From Chryseobacterium sp. JUb7 (GTDB lineage: Bacteria; Bacteroidota; Bacteroidia; Flavobacteriales; Weeksellaceae): a DNA stretch of 64,000 nucleotides. Shown here one piece after another: positions 26,735 through 35,518 of this stretch. The position numbers and the translations under genes were made by a program. The notes under the pieces are model-generated. The model did not search any database. It was not told the DNA's origin and was given only the letters and a program-made list of their open reading frames with translations. Numbering within the stretch: the stretch's first letter is position 1; each line of letters begins with the position of its first letter. Where the stretch lies: contig NZ_JANUFF010000003.1 of the NCBI RefSeq assembly GCF_024806495.1, positions 62,001-126,000 on the forward strand, given 5' to 3'.

Positions 26735-28069
26735 ATGGTGCAAACCACAGATATACCAGTAATGGCATTAAAAGAACAAATTATAGAAAATCACAGTGAA
26801 TTTTTGGAGAGTCTTCGTCACAGATTTCTGGATGATGATAGAACAGCCGCTCTTCAAAGGTTTGAAAAACTTGGTTTTCCGACAAAAAAAGACGAAGAAT
26901 ATAAATATACCAACCTAAAGGAGATTACTGAAAAAGGATATAACTTTTTTCCAAAAGAAAGTCATAATATCACCAAAGAACAATTGGAAGAACTACACCT
27001 TGGTGAAGAGAACTTTGACTGGATTACTTTTGTGAATGGTAAACTTCGTAAAGAGTTATCAAAAGTTTCGATTGAAAATGTTGAGTTTCTTTCATTTAAT
27101 TATGCTTTGAATGACGAGAAACACAGAGATATTTTTGATCAGTATTTTAATACAATTGCTTCTGATAAATCTGCTTTTACAAACTTAAATCAGGCGTATT
27201 GCAAATATGGTTTCTTTTTGAAAGTTCCAAAAAACGTTGTGATTGAAAAACCAATCCATGTTTTCTATATTTCTCAGAATCAAGAAGAAAACACGTTCTA
27301 TAATACAAGAAATTTATTAATTGTAGATGAAGGAGCAAAAGTGGAAATCATTGAAAGTCACCACAATTTTGACAGTACGTATGTGCTGACCAATTCCGTG
27401 ACGGAAATTTTCACATACCCAAATGCAAAAGCAGACTGGCACAAAGTTCAGAACGATAACGATACTTCTTATTTAATTGACAATACTTTTGCAAAACAGG
27501 AAAAAGACAGTTTAACGACTGTTAATACATTCTCTTTCGGAGGTAAATTGGTAAGAAATAATCTGGATTTCATTCAAAATGGATCAAACATCAATTCATT
27601 CATGAACGGAATCACGATTATCGGAAAAGATCAGTTGGTAGACCACCACACGGCAGTACACCACAATCAGCCAAACTGTGAAAGCTATCAAAACTACAAA
27701 GGTATTTTCAGCGGAAATTCTCACGGAGTTTTCAACGGAAAGGTTTTTGTAGATAAAATTGCTCAGAAAACGAATGCTTATCAGCAAAATAACAACGTAT
27801 TATTAAGCGAAGGTGCTACTATTGATACAAAACCTCAGTTGGAAATTTTTGCAGACGATGTGAAGTGTTCTCACGGTTGTACAGTAGGACAGCTAAACGA
27901 AGATGCATTGTTCTATTTGAGAGCAAGGGGTATTTCTAAAAAAGAAGCTCAGGCTTTATTATTATACGCTTTTGCAAACGATGCGATGCAGAATATCGAT
28001 ATTGAACCTTTAAAAGAAAAAATTTCAAAGCTTCTGGCTGAGAAATTAGAAGTTGATATAGAGTTTTAA
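26735..28069 (+). CDS. sufD: Fe-S cluster assembly protein SufD
   Basis: The 444-residue partner of SufB in the SufBC2D scaffold is needed for iron entry. It has the SufB/SufD core: VDHHTAVHHNQPNCESYQNYKGIFSGNSHGVFNGKVFVDKIAQKTNAYQQNNNVLLSEGATIDTKPQLEIFADDVKCSHGCTVGQL, shown here only as landmarks spanning residues of about 305-390. The conserved Cys and His in DVKCSHG are present. The start at 26735 gives nine extra residues over a second ATG at 26762, whose MALKEQIIENH is also plausible. It ends the cluster; sufS and sufE are not in the window. Confidence 0.94.
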   Translation: MVQTTDIPVMALKEQIIENHSEFLESLRHRFLDDDRTAALQRFEKLGFPTKKDEEYKYTNLKEITEKGYNFFPKESHNITKEQLEELHLGEENFDWITFVNGKLRKELSKVSIENVEFLSFNYALNDEKHRDIFDQYFNTIASDKSAFTNLNQAYCKYGFFLKVPKNVVIEKPIHVFYISQNQEENTFYNTRNLLIVDEGAKVEIIESHHNFDSTYVLTNSVTEIFTYPNAKADWHKVQNDNDTSYLIDNTFAKQEKDSLTTVNTFSFGGKLVRNNLDFIQNGSNINSFMNGITIIGKDQLVDHHTAVHHNQPNCESYQNYKGIFSGNSHGVFNGKVFVDKIAQKTNAYQQNNNVLLSEGATIDTKPQLEIFADDVKCSHGCTVGQLNEDALFYLRARGISKKEAQALLLYAFANDAMQNIDIEPLKEKISKLLAEKLEVDIEF

Positions 28070-28090
28070 CAATATATATAATTGATAATA

Positions 28091-28126
28091 AAAAGCACTT
28101 CTCAAAATGAAGTGCTTTTATTTTTT
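28091..28126 (+). terminator. Terminator of the suf cluster
   Basis: AAAAGCACTTC (28091-28101), a 7-base loop, GAAGTGCTTTT (28109-28119), then a T tract. Confidence 0.88.
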
Positions 28127-28138
28127 CTTTAATTTGAT

Positions 28139-28216
28139 AGACCTAAAGCCTATTCTCTGTATATTAAAAAGTGAGCTAAAGCTCACTCCTATTGATTTTG
28201 ATAAAATTTTACATCT
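28139..28216. repeat. Possible dispersed repeat with GTGAGCT/AGCTCAC hairpin
   Basis: The suf-DUF3078 gap contains GACCTAAAGCC and the near-palindrome GTGAGCTAAAGCTCAC (stem of 7, loop AA), followed by TCCTATTGATTTTGATAAAATTTTACATC. The alternating '(pur)CTAAAG(pyr)...CCTATTGAT' layout looks like a repetitive intergenic unit. This is inference from form only. Confidence 0.4.
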
Positions 28217-28228
28217 ATTTCTGTGGCA

Positions 28229-29173
28229 TTATTTTTTAATCCACCACTGGCTGTCTTTTCTTTCAGAGCGCTTCACACCATTATTCAAAGTATAAGCCAC
28301 ACCTATTCCCAAAGTCTGTTTAAGCTGTGTTTTTTGAATCTGATTATGGTCATACAACACATCAACTGTGATATTGGAAGAGATGAATTTATTAACCTTT
28401 AAATTTAAAACCATTCCATATGCTAAAACCAATCTTTCCGGATGATCCAAGTAGTTGGAAAAGACAGAAGCATTGTTGGTCATATGTACATTTTCCATGA
28501 TTTTAAATTTATACGAAGCCGTTCCCAGAAAACCGAATTGCAGCAAAGAAGAATCTCCATCTGCCTTAAGACCATAATTTCCTGCCACCTGTAAATCTTT
28601 ATCCAATACAAAAGCCCATCTCGCGTTACTTGGTCTTAATGTTACATTCAGATTATCATTCGGTCTGTAGGTAATACCAATACCTACATTCACATATCCC
28701 GGAGCCATAAAGTTGGATATTTTCTTCGCTTCAGGGTTATTTCCGTCTTCATACCCTGCTGAAAACTGTGAAAGAAGACCTGCTCCTACCGAAAGATACC
28801 AACTTTTTGAAACTTTTCTTCCATAATTGGTAGAAACATTAATCACGTCCTGTGTTTTTCTGACACCGATGCCCTGGGTATCATTTTGACCATAGTTTAA
28901 AAGGATAATGTTCTCCCAAAGGTCTTTGTCATTTTCATACGTAATATTATAATCCAACGCAGCCAGCCAACCCACATTGTTGGCTCCACCGCCAACCCAA
29001 TTTGAGAAAGCAGCCTGATTGATCATTAATGATTGTTTTCCTAAAACTGACCAATGCTTAATGGTATCTACCACTTTTATCGGTTGTTTTACAGTCGGCG
29101 TATCCACAATTACGACCTGTGCATTACTAAAAATCCCGAAAGAAAGGGAAATAAACAATAGAAACTTCTTCAT
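28229..29173 (-). CDS. DUF3078 family envelope protein
   Basis: The 314-residue secreted protein has a signal peptide ending FSNAQ and the DUF3078 core, including LMINQAAFSNWVGGGANNVGWLAALDYNITYE, ENIILLNYGQ, and alternating beta-strands to the C-terminus. The strand pattern suggests an outer-membrane beta-barrel or beta-sheet protein. It is widespread in flavobacteria and of unknown function. A -7 element lies at 29194-29201, 20 bases upstream. Confidence 0.88.
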   Translation of the reverse strand: MKKFLLFISLSFGIFSNAQVVIVDTPTVKQPIKVVDTIKHWSVLGKQSLMINQAAFSNWVGGGANNVGWLAALDYNITYENDKDLWENIILLNYGQNDTQGIGVRKTQDVINVSTNYGRKVSKSWYLSVGAGLLSQFSAGYEDGNNPEAKKISNFMAPGYVNVGIGITYRPNDNLNVTLRPSNARWAFVLDKDLQVAGNYGLKADGDSSLLQFGFLGTASYKFKIMENVHMTNNASVFSNYLDHPERLVLAYGMVLNLKVNKFISSNITVDVLYDHNQIQKTQLKQTLGIGVAYTLNNGVKRSERKDSQWWIKK

Positions 29174-29193
29174 TATTCAAAAATTTTCATTTG

Positions 29194-29201
29194 CAAAAAT
29201 A
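29194..29201 (-). promoter_or_regulatory. -7 element of the DUF3078 gene
   Basis: TATTTTTG on the minus strand, followed by CAAATG; exact TAnnTTTG match 20 bases before the start codon. Confidence 0.55.
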
Positions 29202-29447
29202 TTAAATATAATTTTTTTGATTAAAAACAAGAAATAATCTCACTGAATATTTTCAACAATATGTTTTTTTTGCATTTGAATACTAAAACCAAGCCACTTT
29301 AATCAATTAAGTGACAAAATATTAAGTGTAAAAATTAAAACCTGATGAAAATCATAACCTTTTGTCTCAAAATAATAATGAACTATTAAAATCATCGACA
29401 TTTTTTCCGAAATTTATCATTGGCGTTTCATTTGACGTACCACCATC

Positions 29448-30215
29448 ATGTTTAAAAATGTAATTTCCAAAAAAGCCATTATCAACCCTTTGTTGATGCT
29501 TTCTGCAATGTGGCTGGGCTATTTCTTACAGTTACAGGGCTTTTTTGAAAGTTGCTTTGGTGCAATTATTCCTTTAATGCCTGAAGGTTTATTAGGAATT
29601 ATCACCTCGCCTCTTTTACATGGAAACTTTGATCATATTGTGGGAAACTCAATTCCAATTGCTGTATTAATGTTTCTGCTTTACCAGTTTTATCCGTTAG
29701 TCGCCAATAAAGTTTTTGTACTCGGCTGGCTGGCCACAGGTTTATTGGTTTGGCTACTGCCTCCGGTTGACATCCTTACAGGTGAATATATGTACACCTG
29801 TACCATAGGCGCCAGTGGCGTTGTCTACGTTTTGGCTTTCTTTCTTTTTTTCAGTGGGGTCTTTAAATGGAATATGAAGCTTCTGACCATCTCTCTGTTG
29901 GTGGTTCTGTATTATGGAAGTTTAATTTGGGGGATGTTTCCTGAAGAGTTTTTTTATAATCTTAATGAGCCCAGCAAAATCTCCTGGCAAGCCCACCTTT
30001 CGGGCGCTGTGGTAGGAAGTATTATTGCATTTATGTTTAAAAAAGTTGGTGAGAGAAAGAAAAGATACATCTGGGAATTTCCAAATTATTACAATGAAAA
30101 GGATGACAAATTATGGCAGGAATACAAAGAAAACCATCCTGAAGACTTTTTGGAACTGCCTTACAAAAAAAAGGATGATATCTGGGATCATTTGGAAGAA
30201 TTAAGAAAAAAGTAA
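29448..30215 (+). CDS. Rhomboid family intramembrane serine protease
   Basis: The 255-residue six-helix membrane protease cleaves transmembrane segments of other proteins. The catalytic serine is Ser123 in TIGASGVVY, and the histidine of the dyad is His183 in SWQAHLSGAVVG. The oxyanion-loop HGNFDHIVGN (58-67) is present. The C-terminal 55 residues form a hydrophilic Lys/Glu/Asp-rich tail in the cytosol. A weak -7 match (TATCATTG, 29415-29422) lies upstream. dprA starts 39 bases after the stop but has its own promoter. Confidence 0.92.
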   Translation: MFKNVISKKAIINPLLMLSAMWLGYFLQLQGFFESCFGAIIPLMPEGLLGIITSPLLHGNFDHIVGNSIPIAVLMFLLYQFYPLVANKVFVLGWLATGLLVWLLPPVDILTGEYMYTCTIGASGVVYVLAFFLFFSGVFKWNMKLLTISLLVVLYYGSLIWGMFPEEFFYNLNEPSKISWQAHLSGAVVGSIIAFMFKKVGERKKRYIWEFPNYYNEKDDKLWQEYKENHPEDFLELPYKKKDDIWDHLEELRKK

Positions 30216-30227
30216 AACTTAATTCTC

Positions 30228-30235
30228 TACATTTG
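30228..30235 (+). promoter_or_regulatory. -7 element (TACATTTG) of dprA
   Basis: Exact TAnnTTTG match in the short rhomboid-dprA gap, 19 bases before the dprA start codon. Confidence 0.55.
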
Positions 30236-30254
30236 TGAAAACAAAAAGACACAA

Positions 30255-31364
30255 ATGTATTCTGAAGAACATCTATACGCAATCGCCCTGCGTGAATGTA
30301 AACTCATTGGCGATATCAATTTTTATAAACTGGTAAGAATTTTCGGCAGCGCAAAAAAAGCATGGGAAAATGCAAAAAAAGAATACCGTAAAGTTGACGG
30401 CATCGGTCGTAAAGCCGTTTCTGAAATTGGTCATCCTGAGTATCTGAAATTTGCAGAAAAAGAACTTCATTTTTGCGAAAAGAATAATATTCAGATAAAA
30501 TTAAGACATCTGAATGAGCTTCCATTTCTTTTGAACGAATGTGATGATGCTCCCGCTATCCTTTATCAAAAGGGAACATTTGATGATTCAAAACAAAAAG
30601 TAAGTCTTGTAGGAACCCGAAATATGACCCTTTATGGGAAACAGTTTATCCACGATTTTTTTGAGGAAACCAAAAACTGTAATTTCATTTCCGTGAGCGG
30701 TCTGGCCTTAGGTGTAGATAAAGAGGTTCATGAGCAATCTATTCATAATAAAATATCTACAGTTGCTGTCCTCGCGCATGGCTTTCACCTTCTGTACCCT
30801 TCAAAAAACAAAACTCTTTCAGAGAAAATACTTCAGGAAGAAGGTGCCTTATTTACAGAATTTAATTCATCCCGAAAGCCCGACAGAGAAAATTTTATTC
30901 AGAGAAATAGAATTGTCGCAGGAATTTCACCTTCTACGATCGTAGTTGAAACAGGGTTTGGCGGAGGTTCCGTAAGTACCGCAACATTTGCCAACAATTA
31001 CAATCGGGAAGTTTTTGCCCTACCCGGGAAAATCACAGATAAATACAGTCAGGGATGTAACCATCTGATTTTTCAGAACAAAGCGTCTGCTATTTCGACC
31101 CTGAAAGATCTTATTGATTCTTTAGATTTTAATAAACTTCAAAGTAAAATTCACGAGCTTTTTCCTGAAAGCAAATCAACAATACAATTATCTGAAAATC
31201 AAACATTAATATATACATCAATTACAAATCTACCATACATTTCTTTGGATGATTTATCCGAAAAAATTTCACTCCCCTCTTATAGAATTTTACCAATAAT
31301 TTTGGAATTGGAACTTTTGGGGAAAATTAAATCGCTTTCTGGGAGACAATTTGTGGCAATCTAA
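30255..31364 (+). CDS. dprA: DNA-processing protein DprA
   Basis: The 369-residue protein loads RecA onto incoming single-stranded DNA during natural transformation. It has an N-terminal helix-hairpin-helix-like region (1-75, DGIGRKAVSEIGH), a Rossmann-like core (about 95-290) with VSLVGTRNMTLYGK, ISVSGLALGVDKEVHE, and RNRIVAGISPSTIVVETGFGGGSVSTATFANNYNREVFALPG, and a C-terminal winged-helix-like part (300-369). Length is typical. Together with the ComM-like gene at 57 kb it suggests a capacity for transformation, though no uptake genes are in the window. Confidence 0.95.
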   Translation: MYSEEHLYAIALRECKLIGDINFYKLVRIFGSAKKAWENAKKEYRKVDGIGRKAVSEIGHPEYLKFAEKELHFCEKNNIQIKLRHLNELPFLLNECDDAPAILYQKGTFDDSKQKVSLVGTRNMTLYGKQFIHDFFEETKNCNFISVSGLALGVDKEVHEQSIHNKISTVAVLAHGFHLLYPSKNKTLSEKILQEEGALFTEFNSSRKPDRENFIQRNRIVAGISPSTIVVETGFGGGSVSTATFANNYNREVFALPGKITDKYSQGCNHLIFQNKASAISTLKDLIDSLDFNKLQSKIHELFPESKSTIQLSENQTLIYTSITNLPYISLDDLSEKISLPSYRILPIILELELLGKIKSLSGRQFVAI

Positions 31365-31498
31365 GAATTAATGATTTCTTAATATTTCATTATTTCAGAG
31401 ATAACATTTAATTTTTAATAATATTTAATCATAAATTATCAATTCAATAATATTTCGACACATTATTATTAAATTTTTAACAATCAACAAATAAGGTA

Positions 31499-31528
31499 TT
31501 GTGAATCTTGAAAAAAAAATTAAATTTG
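31499..31528 (+). promoter_or_regulatory. Promoter of gdhA
   Basis: TTG (31499-31501), a 19-base spacer, and TAAATTTG (31521-31528), 26 bases before the gdhA start codon. Confidence 0.68.
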
Positions 31529-31554
31529 TTGACAATAATATTCAACCTTAATAT

Positions 31555-32913
31555 ATGGAACAATATAATATTGACCAGAAAATCCAGGAGTTTATTGCAA
31601 AAATTGAGGCAAAAAACCCTAATGAGCCAGAATTTTTACAAGCCGTAAAAGAAGTTGCTGTAACTGTAATCCCTTTCATTATGACGAAAAAGGAGTATAC
31701 AGGAATGAAGCTTCTTGAGAGAATGGCGGAAGCTGAAAGAATTATTATTTTCAGAGTTCCATGGGTTGATGACAAAGGAGAAATCCAGGTAAACAGAGGT
31801 TTCAGAATTCAGATGAACTCTGCGATCGGACCATACAAAGGAGGAATCCGTTTCCACCCTACTGTAAACCTTTCGGTTCTTAAATTCTTGGCATTCGAGC
31901 AGGTATTTAAAAACTCTTTAACGACTCTTCCAATGGGAGGTGGTAAAGGAGGTTCAGATTTTGATCCACAAGGTAAATCTGATATGGAAGTAATGCGTTT
32001 CTGCCAGGCTTTCATGACAGAGCTTTGCAAGCACGTAGGTCCTGAGACCGACGTTCCTGCCGGAGACATCGGTGTTGGAGCAAGAGAAATCGGATATCTA
32101 TTCGGGCAATACAAGAAAATCAAAAATGAATTTACAGGTGTACTGACAGGTAAAGGTCTTGCATACGGAGGTTCATTAATCCGTCCTGAAGCGACAGGAT
32201 ATGGCGTTGTGTACTTTGCAGAACAGATGCTTAAAACAATCGGACAAACTTTTAAAGATAAAACAGTAACGGTTTCAGGTTTCGGAAACGTAGCATGGGG
32301 AGTTATAAAAAAAGTATCTGAACTAGGAGGAAAAGTAGTAACACTTTCCGGACCAGACGGATACGTTTATGACAAAGACGGAATTGATGGTGAAAAGATC
32401 GATTATTTATTAGAATTAAGATCTTCTGGAAACAACAGAGCTGAAGATTATGCTAAAAAATATCCTTCTGCAGAATTCCATGCCGGAAAACGTCCTTGGG
32501 AAGTGAAATGTGATGTTGCCATTCCATCTGCTACCCAAAACGAACTTGATCTTGAGGATGCTAAAGTTTTGGTTGAAAACGGATGTCTTTGTGTAACTGA
32601 AGCAGCAAATATGCCATCAACTCTAGATGCCATCAACTATTTCTTAGATAACAAAGTATTATTCTCACCTGGTAAAGCGTCAAACGCTGGTGGGGTAGCT
32701 ACTTCAGGATTGGAGATGACCCAAAACTCTATTCGTCTTAACTGGACTTCTGAAGAAGTTGATGCAAGACTAAAAGAGATCATGATCGGAATCCACAAAG
32801 CGTGTAGAGACTACGGAAAAGAGGAAGACGGCTATGTAAACTATGTAAAGGGAGCGAATATCGCCGGCTTTGTAAAGGTTGCAGAAGCAATGTTGGCTCA
32901 AGGAGTCGTATAA
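31555..32913 (+). CDS. gdhA: NADP-specific glutamate dehydrogenase
   Basis: The 452-residue enzyme forms glutamate from 2-oxoglutarate and ammonia using NADPH, linking carbon and nitrogen metabolism. The substrate-binding region is GPYKGGIRFHPTVNLSVLKFLAFEQ, and the catalytic lysine is in LPMGGGKGGSDFDPQGKSD. The nucleotide domain begins VTVSGFGNVAWG, and the late SNAGGVATSGLEMTQN is characteristic. Length is that of the small hexameric class (about 450). It is monocistronic with a promoter at 31499 and a terminator at 32919. Confidence 0.96.
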   Translation: MEQYNIDQKIQEFIAKIEAKNPNEPEFLQAVKEVAVTVIPFIMTKKEYTGMKLLERMAEAERIIIFRVPWVDDKGEIQVNRGFRIQMNSAIGPYKGGIRFHPTVNLSVLKFLAFEQVFKNSLTTLPMGGGKGGSDFDPQGKSDMEVMRFCQAFMTELCKHVGPETDVPAGDIGVGAREIGYLFGQYKKIKNEFTGVLTGKGLAYGGSLIRPEATGYGVVYFAEQMLKTIGQTFKDKTVTVSGFGNVAWGVIKKVSELGGKVVTLSGPDGYVYDKDGIDGEKIDYLLELRSSGNNRAEDYAKKYPSAEFHAGKRPWEVKCDVAIPSATQNELDLEDAKVLVENGCLCVTEAANMPSTLDAINYFLDNKVLFSPGKASNAGGVATSGLEMTQNSIRLNWTSEEVDARLKEIMIGIHKACRDYGKEEDGYVNYVKGANIAGFVKVAEAMLAQGVV

Positions 32914-32918
32914 AATAT

Positions 32919-32948
32919 AAAGGTTGGGAAGTTTTCCCGACCTTTTTT
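32919..32948 (+). terminator. Terminator of gdhA
   Basis: AAGGTTGGGAA pairs with TTCCCGACCTT (one G-T pair) around a 3-4 base loop, then six T. Confidence 0.85.
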
Positions 32949-33002
32949 GATATAACCTGTTCCCGGGATTATAAATGGGAAAAAAGTAAAAAGTGAAAGG
33001 AG

Positions 33003-33031
33003 AAAGCGTTGATATATTCAACGCTTTTTTT
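33003..33031 (+). terminator. Second terminator-like hairpin, 12 bases before the DUF1801 start codon
   Basis: AAAGCGTTGA (33003-33012), loop TATAT, TCAACGCTTT (33018-33027), then a T tract. It lies downstream of the gdhA terminator and directly before the next gene, so it may be a second stop for gdhA transcripts or a leader structure of the DUF1801 gene. Confidence 0.75.
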
Positions 33032-33042
33032 ATTTTTAATCC

Positions 33043-33411
33043 ATGAAAAACACCTTTAAAAATATTGATGAATACCTTCTTTTGTTTTCCGAAGATATCC
33101 GGAAAAAGCTTAAAGCATTAAGGCAGAATATACACAGACATGATTCTGAAATCGAAGAATATATAGGCTATCAGATGCCCGCTTTCAGATATAGAGGGAA
33201 ACCGCTAATTTATTTTGCAGGATATAAAAAACATATTGGTTTTTACCCCGGAGCTGAGGGCATTAAAAATTTTGAAAAAGACTTTCTTGAGAAAAAATAT
33301 AAGTTTTCAAAAGGAGCCGTACAATTTCCTGTTAACGGAGAGCTTCCTATTGATCTAATCGACAAAATAATAAAATTCAGGATGGCAGAAATTGATCAAA
33401 AGAAATCCTGA
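33043..33411 (+). CDS. DUF1801 domain protein (YdhG-like)
   Basis: The 122-residue cytosolic protein has the DUF1801 pattern: LKALRQNIHRHDSEIEEYIGYQMPAFRYRGKPLIYFAGYKKHIGFYPG, then the closing FSKGAVQFPVNGELPIDLIDKIIKFR. Some relatives are described as iron-chaperone-like or general small alpha/beta proteins; the biochemical role is unsettled. No consensus promoter was found between the two upstream hairpins and the start codon. An inverted repeat overlaps its stop codon. Confidence 0.85.
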   Translation: MKNTFKNIDEYLLLFSEDIRKKLKALRQNIHRHDSEIEEYIGYQMPAFRYRGKPLIYFAGYKKHIGFYPGAEGIKNFEKDFLEKKYKFSKGAVQFPVNGELPIDLIDKIIKFRMAEIDQKKS

Positions 33412-33430
33412 AACATTACATTTCAGGATT
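33404..33430. terminator. Bidirectional terminator-like hairpin
   Basis: AATCCTGAAA (33404-33413), a 7-base loop, TTTCAGGATT (33421-33430). The stem overlaps the DUF1801 stop codon. The T-rich side is on the minus strand, so it may mainly stop transcripts of the Gln/Thr-rich gene at 33454. Confidence 0.6.
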
Positions 33431-33453
33431 ACCATTTCTACTTTGTTAAATAT

Positions 33454-33792
33454 TTACTTTGACTTTTTCTTTTTAGTTTTTTTTGTTTCGGCTGTAGCAT
33501 CTGCTGGCTTAGTGGTTTCTGTAGTTGCTGTAGCTTCAGTTACTGTCGATGCATCAGTTGCTGTAGTTGCAGCCGGATCTACAGTCGTGGTTGTAGAGCC
33601 TTGTGTTTGTCCGCTCGTTCCTGAAGCTGTTCCCCAGCCTGCAGTCCCCTGTGTAGTTTGCTGCTGCCCTTGTTGGGTTGCTGTCTGATTACCTGGAGTT
33701 TGCTGTTGGGTTGTCGTTTGATTTTGTGATTGAGCTGATACTGCACCTGCACCTGCTAATGAAAATACGGCAGTTAAAATTAACTTTTTCAT
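33454..33792 (-). CDS. Small secreted Gln/Thr/Ala-rich low-complexity protein
   Basis: The 112-residue protein begins with a signal peptide (MKKLILTAVFSLAGAGAVSAQ). The rest is low complexity: a Gln/Thr-rich part with QNQTTTQQQT and TATQQGQQQTTQG, then an Ala/Thr/Asp-rich part and a final KKTKKKKSK. There is no domain. The ATG at 33792 is chosen because it gives an ordinary signal peptide; the reading frame extends 15 codons upstream without one. Small secreted proteins of this type occur often in Chryseobacterium-like genomes and have no known role. Confidence 0.7.
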   Translation of the reverse strand: MKKLILTAVFSLAGAGAVSAQSQNQTTTQQQTPGNQTATQQGQQQTTQGTAGWGTASGTSGQTQGSTTTTVDPAATTATDASTVTEATATTETTKPADATAETKKTKKKKSK

Positions 33793-33853
33793 AATATAAT
33801 ATTTTAGTTGTTTACTTCTTTCAGAACGAAGCTCCAATCACTAATATTATATG

Positions 33854-33878
33854 TAAAGTACTTATTTAACGTACTTTA
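33854..33878. repeat. Inverted repeat upstream of the Gln/Thr-rich gene
   Basis: TAAAGTAC (33854-33861) and GTACTTTA (33871-33878) are separated by 9 bases. No T tract follows on either strand, so an operator is as likely as an RNA hairpin. Confidence 0.4.
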
Positions 33879-33908
33879 TAACACTTTAAGACGATTTGGG
33901 ATTATCAT

Positions 33909-34397
33909 CTACTTTCCTAAATTTTTCATAATTCTTTCAACGAATTCAAATGCTGCAGGGCAGATAAGTGTATTTTTTACCATCAAATTATTTATCTGAT
34001 AGATTTTTTTCCGATCTGTGTGTGGATATTCTCGGCATGCCTTTGGACGCACTTCATAGATTGAACAGGTGTTGTCTTCATTCAGAAAAAAACATGGAAG
34101 ATTTTGCAGAACTTTGTCATTATCTTCATCGACTCTCAGAAATTTTGCTTCAAAATCAGCAGATTTCATCCGTAAATGCTTTGAAATACGTTCTATATCT
34201 TTCTCCGTATACAATGGCCCGGTAGTTTTACAACAGTTGGCACATTGCAAACAATCTATCTTCTCAAAAACCTCCTCATGAGTTTCCTGAACGATATAAT
34301 CGAGATTTTTGGGCGGTTTTTTCTTTAATCCGTCCAGAAATTTTTTATGTTCTTTCTGCTTTTGTAAAGCCTGTTTTTTGTAAAATTCTAAATTCAT
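33909..34397 (-). CDS. YkgJ family cysteine-cluster protein (putative Zn/Fe-binding)
   Basis: The 162-residue protein carries the YkgJ cysteine pattern: CLQCANCCKTTGPLY (about 54-68), CFFLNEDNTCSIYEVRPKACREYP (about 101-124), and a final cysteine near CPAAFEF. These cysteines are predicted to bind zinc or an Fe-S cluster; the molecular role is unknown. The N-terminus is a Lys-rich helix. It abuts the potassium channel gene upstream with no spacer, so the two are translationally linked. Confidence 0.87.
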   Translation of the reverse strand: MNLEFYKKQALQKQKEHKKFLDGLKKKPPKNLDYIVQETHEEVFEKIDCLQCANCCKTTGPLYTEKDIERISKHLRMKSADFEAKFLRVDEDNDKVLQNLPCFFLNEDNTCSIYEVRPKACREYPHTDRKKIYQINNLMVKNTLICPAAFEFVERIMKNLGK

Positions 34398-35366
34398 TTA
34401 TTCTTCCTCCACTAAAATAGGCATCTCTACTGCCTTATATTCATTGATTTTATCTAAATCCAGTACGGTAAACGCATTATCTTTCGCCGGATAATACATC
34501 GGAATAAATTTTGCGCCGTATGTAATTTCTTTCGAAACATAGGACGAGCGCTGCACTACCGTATTTGAATACACTTCATCAAAAGCCCGTACATGAACAA
34601 TAATTTCAATCGGTGTATTCTTAAAATCATCCTCTGTAAAGCCATAAAACGGTGAATCTTCATCTATTTTATGAACCACTGTCCAGTTCAGAGCCAATGT
34701 ATTAATATGATTCAAATGTGTTTTTAAGGTATAAAAATTGGTTTTTGATTCCCCATTTTCACTGACTTCAATTGCTGTAGAAACCACAACTTCCGCACTC
34801 GTCAATGCATTATTTTTATAAGGAGCCAGCCTGAACATCAATCCTGTGACTTCCTGAAAAGGAGCAATGACCGCCACATCTGAAAATCTAAGATAAGCTC
34901 TCGGACGAGAAAACCGCCCATAAAACAATCCCGTTGCAATGGCAAAGGTAAGCAATCCCAGAAATGCTTCAAAAGTAGCTACAAGGCTTGCCATAAAACC
35001 AACAGGTGCTATCCTGCCATAACCTACCGTAGTAAAGGTTTGTGAACTGAAGAAAAAGACATCGATAAATTCATTTAACGGATCGCTTTTATCAATTCCG
35101 GTAAGATGCTCTACCCCAATTAAGTAATAAATAAAGGCAAAAATCAAATTTATCACAATGTAGGCCGTCACCAGGTAAGTAAGAAACTGAACAGTCGATA
35201 AATCGAGCATCGTATGATACCAACTGAACCGGTTAAGAATATTTACTCCTTTCCGTTCTACGTTCGGAAGACCATCTTTTTTGATAAATCTCCCTGAAGC
35301 ACTGGCTCCGAAACCACTATTTTCAGTATTCTTCTGACGGATTCTTTTTCTAAAACCTCTTGCCAT
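34398..35366 (-). CDS. Inward-rectifier (KirBac-type) potassium channel
   Basis: The 322-residue protein has a cytosolic N-terminus, an outer helix (about 63-87), a pore helix and selectivity filter QTFTTVGYGRIAP (TVGYG), an inner helix (about 125-150), and a large cytosolic beta-rich domain from about 155 to 315, with RFSDVAVIAPFQEVTGLMFRLA. This is the Kir architecture, as in KirBac proteins that conduct potassium under control of lipids or ions. It is the first gene of a two-gene unit with the YkgJ-like gene. A near-consensus -7 (TATCTTTA on the minus strand, 35451-35458) lies upstream. Confidence 0.92.
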   Translation of the reverse strand: MARGFRKRIRQKNTENSGFGASASGRFIKKDGLPNVERKGVNILNRFSWYHTMLDLSTVQFLTYLVTAYIVINLIFAFIYYLIGVEHLTGIDKSDPLNEFIDVFFFSSQTFTTVGYGRIAPVGFMASLVATFEAFLGLLTFAIATGLFYGRFSRPRAYLRFSDVAVIAPFQEVTGLMFRLAPYKNNALTSAEVVVSTAIEVSENGESKTNFYTLKTHLNHINTLALNWTVVHKIDEDSPFYGFTEDDFKNTPIEIIVHVRAFDEVYSNTVVQRSSYVSKEITYGAKFIPMYYPAKDNAFTVLDLDKINEYKAVEMPILVEEE

Positions 35367-35518
35367 TTTTTATCTCATTTGTTTTTATCTGTCCATACGA
35401 AAGGCTAATCCTTTTCCCGGCTCATCATCTCTTTCGTATTTTCCGATATGTAAAGATAAAATATTGTTTTCATGAAATTTATCAAGCCTGCGATTGAATT
35501 TCTCATTTGATTTTAAAT

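Noticed and set aside
33454..33688. Plus-strand Val/Ala-rich open frame opposite the Gln/Thr-rich gene
   Set aside because: It is the mirror of the low-complexity minus-strand gene, which has a proper signal peptide; the plus frame has no start context.
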